Origin: Diospyros lotus
Taxonomy: Eukaryota > Streptophyta > Magnoliopsida > Ericales > Ebenaceae
Direction of reading: 5' to 3'
DNA: 64,000 nt
NCBI RefSeq assembly: GCF_014633365.1
Contig: NC_068341.1
Span: forward strand, 41,062,044-41,126,043
Below are positions 63,801-64,000 of the stretch, piece by piece (positions within the stretch are counted from its first letter, which is position 1; each line of letters opens with the position of its first letter). The notes beneath the pieces are model-generated. The model saw nothing but the letters and a program-made list of their open reading frames with translations. It ran no database searches and had not been told where the DNA came from. Position numbers and translations under genes: made by a program.

Positions 63801-64000
63801 ATCCAACTTTGATGCATCTTTCCAAAAGAGCATACAATTGTTAGGGCATGCATCGTACTTATAGTACTTAAAACCTAAATCCTCACTCAATTTCTTAGCC
63901 TCCCGATACGATCGTGGCAATGACACTCCTTCTGGAAATGCCTCATTCAACAACTCAAGCAACATATCAAATATTTTATCCGACAACCCACCCAATACCT
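60823..64000 (-). CDS. TNP2: TNP2 transposase of the CACTA element (5' end outside window)
   Basis: Catalytic transposase of CACTA elements. Exons: beyond 64000 to 62233, 62137-61865, 61763-61664 and 61557-60823 (stop), all GT-AG and in phase. The first exon contains the tnp2 domain (YDACPNNCMLFWKD, CTFCGESRY, LGLASDGFNPF, GRVACPCC) and then DUF4218 (LPLAIRR, NIMEHLVVHLPDE, FRWMYPVER); the second continues with LKKYVRTRSHPEGSIAEGY, typical of the same region; the last carries DUF4216 (FKFVLFKCDWVD, WYVADP) and an acidic tail. No internal stop or frameshift is visible over about 2.9 kb of coding sequence. The N-terminal transposase-associated domain lies outside the window. Confidence 0.92.

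Larger units (their letters stand above)
55672..64000 (-). mobile_element. Large CACTA (En/Spm) transposon, right end outside window
   Basis: One terminus, CACTACAAGAGATTTGAG, starts at 55672 inside the copia pol and is followed by a dense subterminal repeat array. The body holds a TNPA-like gene and a TNP2 transposase gene, both minus strand, in the order expected for CACTA elements (TNP2 first, then the second gene, then this end). The other terminus lies beyond 64000. With both genes apparently open, the element may be autonomous. Confidence 0.9.

Noticed and set aside
1..64000. CRISPR arrays, bacterial operons, phage or organelle DNA
   Set aside because: The window has spliced plant genes and plant transposons throughout; the subterminal and minisatellite repeats are not spacer arrays.

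Overview
The window is plant nuclear DNA, most likely from a eudicot. It carries two intact TIR-NBS-LRR (TNL) resistance genes, a class absent from monocots, together with a plant MLO gene, a fragment of the flowering gene FCA and typical plant transposons (Ty1/copia, Ty3/gypsy, Cassandra, CACTA, Helitron, hAT, LINE). Background DNA is AT-rich, with GT-AG introns. There are no bacterial features.

Layout. 1-2909: 5' LTR and decayed gag-protease frame of a minus-strand Ty3/gypsy element that runs off the left edge. 3040-8602: diverged repeat modules, then TNL gene 1 (five exons, 1184 aa). 8603-20700: TNL 3' flank, an old Cassandra LTR (11149-11401), a hAT-like element (12626-13848), an ORF1-only LINE relic (14.2-17.07 kb), a rearranged Ty3 integrase fragment (18.5-19.65 kb), one MLO exon relic and a stray copy of TNL 3' flank. 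20896-25881: TNL gene 2 (five exons, 1254 aa), a direct duplicate of gene 1. 28725-28980: TNL intron relic. 29336-43816: minus-strand MLO pseudogene (clade I type), about 14.5 kb, whose introns hold a solo LTR, a nearly complete copia element and a probable LTR-like insertion.

44508-53562: CACTA-type termini enclosing one clear and one partial Helitron-like end, an almost pristine Cassandra element with 5S-rRNA-like LTRs, and three exons of FCA's first RNA-binding domain with their introns. 53563-55671: middle part of a second, decayed copia element. 55672-64000: one end and most of the body of a second CACTA element, with a palindromic CCGCCGG subterminal array, a multi-exon TNPA-like gene and a TNP2 transposase gene running off the right edge; both look intact.

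The only host genes that look functional are the two TNLs, intracellular immune receptors. The TNL-MLO interdigitation (TNL1, MLO relic, TNL2, TNL relic, MLO pseudogene) suggests that an older TNL/MLO segment was duplicated and then broken up by transposons. Exon boundaries were inferred by eye from GT/AG sites, reading-frame continuity and family knowledge; no alignment or database search was run.
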